Source of the DNA: SHZI01 sp964371995
Lineage (GTDB): Bacteria > Pseudomonadota > Gammaproteobacteria > Steroidobacterales > GCA-2729495
NCBI GenBank assembly: GCA_964371995.1
Contig: CAYJPG010000132.1
Coordinates: 1-6,034 of the forward strand
Direction of reading: 5' to 3'
Length of the DNA: 6,034 nt
In this document: piece after piece, positions 4,658 through 6,034 of the stretch
Layout of the letters: the number at the start of each line of letters is the position of its first letter
Numbering within the stretch: position 1 is the stretch's first letter
The notes under the pieces: model-generated
What the model was told of the DNA's origin: nothing
Databases searched by the model: none
Seen by the model: only the letters and a program-made list of their open reading frames with translations
Translations under genes and position numbers: made by a program

Positions 4658-6034
4658 TCACCCCGCCTTGCCCGGCCAGTTCTTGAAGTAGTCGTCCCAG
4701 CGCTGATCCACCAGCTCAAAGGATCCTGGAGCACCACGGGTTAACAGCTCACGGTTCGGCGCCGGCCAGCTCTTCGGGCCGCCTTCCTGGGGCAGCTGCC
4801 GGGTGGCGTCGATGATGAACTTACCCGACAACATGGGCGTGGGCCGGCTGGGGTCCGGCATCATCATCTGGGTCTGCGGAATCAGCACACTCGCCGAGGG
4901 TTGCCAGCGCGCGCCGATTGCCTTGAGTACGGCGCCGGGGTCCATGATGTCGACGTCGTCATCAACCACGATGACCACCTTGTTCAGGGCCGGGTTGGCG
5001 GCAATGTACTGGCCCGCGGAAATACCCTGGCCCGGAAAGCGCTTCTGGATACTGATGACGATCACGCCGCTGGCGCCAGCCGGGGAATAGAGGCCGGTCA
5101 GACCAGGAATCAGACGCTTGTACATGAAGAAGTTCGACGAGACCTGCGGTGCCTTCGGCATGTCCCAGGTCAGGCCGGTAAATGAATTCAGTACCCAGGG
5201 CTTACGCCGATGCGTCACCGCCTTGATGTTCATGAAGAAGTTTTCTTTCTTCGCGGCACCCTGGAAACCGTACATTTCTCCGTAGGGTCCCTCGGCCTCG
5301 AACTGGTCCAGCGGTATCTCGCCTTCGATAATGAACTCCGACTGGGCGGGCACGAAAATGTCGCAGGTCTCGCACCTGACCACCGGCAGCGGACTGCCGC
5401 GCAGCCCGCCGACAAACTCCAGCTCGTCTTCCCTGAATCCCGCCATCTTCGTGCTGCTGGCACAGAAGGTCATCGGGTCGGGGGCCACCGCGATCGCAAC
5501 CTTCGCGAGCTTGTCGCCGCGCTGCTGCATCTCGCGCAACAGCAGCCAGCCGTGCTGTCCGGGCTCCGGATTCACACCGATCTTGCGCGGACCCTTGACC
5601 TGACAACGGTAGGTACCGACGTTGCTGCCGAGCTCGGGGTCACGCATGAATACCGAACCCATGTTGATGTAGCGGCCTGCATCGCCCGGATTGTTCTTCA
5701 GCCAGGCAAAACGCTCTATGTCGATCGCATCACCGGTGAGTACAACTTCCTTGCAGGGCGCCTGCGCAGCCGTGACCACAACCGGGGGAATTCTCGGCCA
5801 GTTTCCGCTGCGATCGAGCTGGCTGACCAGCGTATCGATGACGGCCCGGTACATCTGGTGCTGATCGTCGTTGATGGCGGCAACGCCAAACAGGAGTGCC
5901 TCATCCGGCCAGCTGCCGTAAAGATTGGCCAGCACCGGACCATCGCGCCACTGGCCATCGATCCTGACCCGTTCGACCAGAAATCCGGGCGCCGCTTCGG
6001 AACCGAAACGCTCCAGCAGCCGGTAGGCAAAGGC
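4658..6034 (-). CDS. UbiD-family prenylated-FMN-dependent decarboxylase (5' end outside window)
   Basis: UbiD-family enzymes reversibly decarboxylate aromatic or unsaturated acids using prenylated FMN made by UbiX. The frame is open to the right edge, giving 458 visible residues of a family usually near 480-520, so only the extreme N-terminus is missing. Family blocks, numbered from the window edge, include GPVLANLYGSW (32-42), the PGDAGRYINMG stretch (116-126), SNVGTYRCQVKG (137-148), VRCETCDIFVPAQSE (219-233), EGPYGEMYGF (248-257), and a late VVDDDVDIMDP. The catalytic E-R-E set seems complete: Arg143, Glu248 and Glu253. The metal ligands Asn138, His161 and Glu222 are also in place, aligning with A. 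niger Fdc1 by motif. The EGPYGEMYGF motif differs from the EGPYGDHTGY of E. coli UbiD, and the overall text is unlike it, so a role outside ubiquinone synthesis is likely; the substrate is unknown. No ubiX is visible. Confidence 0.93.
   Translation of the reverse strand, partial: AFAYRLLERFGSEAAPGFLVERVRIDGQWRDGPVLANLYGSWPDEALLFGVAAINDDQHQMYRAVIDTLVSQLDRSGNWPRIPPVVVTAAQAPCKEVVLTGDAIDIERFAWLKNNPGDAGRYINMGSVFMRDPELGSNVGTYRCQVKGPRKIGVNPEPGQHGWLLLREMQQRGDKLAKVAIAVAPDPMTFCASSTKMAGFREDELEFVGGLRGSPLPVVRCETCDIFVPAQSEFIIEGEIPLDQFEAEGPYGEMYGFQGAAKKENFFMNIKAVTHRRKPWVLNSFTGLTWDMPKAPQVSSNFFMYKRLIPGLTGLYSPAGASGVIVISIQKRFPGQGISAGQYIAANPALNKVVIVVDDDVDIMDPGAVLKAIGARWQPSASVLIPQTQMMMPDPSRPTPMLSGKFIIDATRQLPQEGGPKSWPAPNRELLTRGAPGSFELVDQRWDDYFKNWPGKAG

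Noticed and set aside
5202..5606. Second minus-strand open frame (134 codons) inside the UbiD-like gene
   Set aside because: It is the same strand in another frame, rich in Arg, Ala and Gly as expected of a GC-rich shadow; the UbiD frame is continuous and carries every family motif, so there is no frameshift to explain.
1..6034. CRISPR arrays, insertion sequences, tRNA or rRNA genes, prophage or defence genes
   Set aside because: No regularly spaced direct repeats, terminal inverted repeats with transposase, clover-leaf segments or phage and defence domains were seen; the window is filled by housekeeping-type genes with uniform composition.

Overview
The window looks like an ordinary chromosomal stretch of a GC-rich gammaproteobacterium. 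The evidence is the tightly packed surE-pcm-nlpD stress and cell-envelope operon, a RecJ close to the E. coli type in its motifs, and a Smr-domain gene beside surE. The short GIGMTS stretch at the Pcm N-terminus recalls Pseudomonas and Xanthomonas proteins, but I cannot name a genus. Nothing points to a mobile element, phage, CRISPR array, tRNA or rRNA. Nearly every base is coding, and no gene-free stretch exceeds about 65 bases.

Layout, left to right. (1) Positions 1-889, minus strand: the N-terminal half of recJ, cut by the window edge. (2) 888-1265, plus: a small Mth938-like (DUF498) protein. Its ATG overlaps the ATG of recJ, so the two genes diverge from one GCATGC site. A TATAAT box for recJ lies inside the small gene. 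(3) 1269-3399, minus: surE, pcm and nlpD, in that transcription order, with overlapping gene ends. nlpD ends tail to tail with the small gene, 3 bases apart. (4) 3400-3461: a divergent intergenic region with a small dyad. (5) 3462-4004, plus: a Smr-domain protein with a strong ribosome binding site in front of a GTG start. (6) 4040-4606, minus: an unrecognised multi-pass membrane protein. (7) 4658-6034, minus, running off the right edge: a UbiD-family prenyl-FMN decarboxylase, not the canonical ubiquinone-pathway UbiD, that may be co-transcribed with the membrane protein.

How the genes fit together: SurE (nucleotide phosphatase), Pcm (isoaspartyl repair) and NlpD (amidase activator) form the well-known stationary-phase and cell-division cluster. 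Translation of all three appears coupled. The usual last member, rpoS, is not downstream of nlpD here. RecJ and Smr act in nucleic-acid metabolism and have no evident functional link to the operon beyond adjacency. The UbiD-like enzyme and the membrane protein form a separate, co-directional pair.

I did not find a clearly new biological system. The points most worth a second look are the shared recJ/Mth938 start site with its embedded promoter and palindrome, the missing rpoS, and the UbiD-like/membrane-protein pair.
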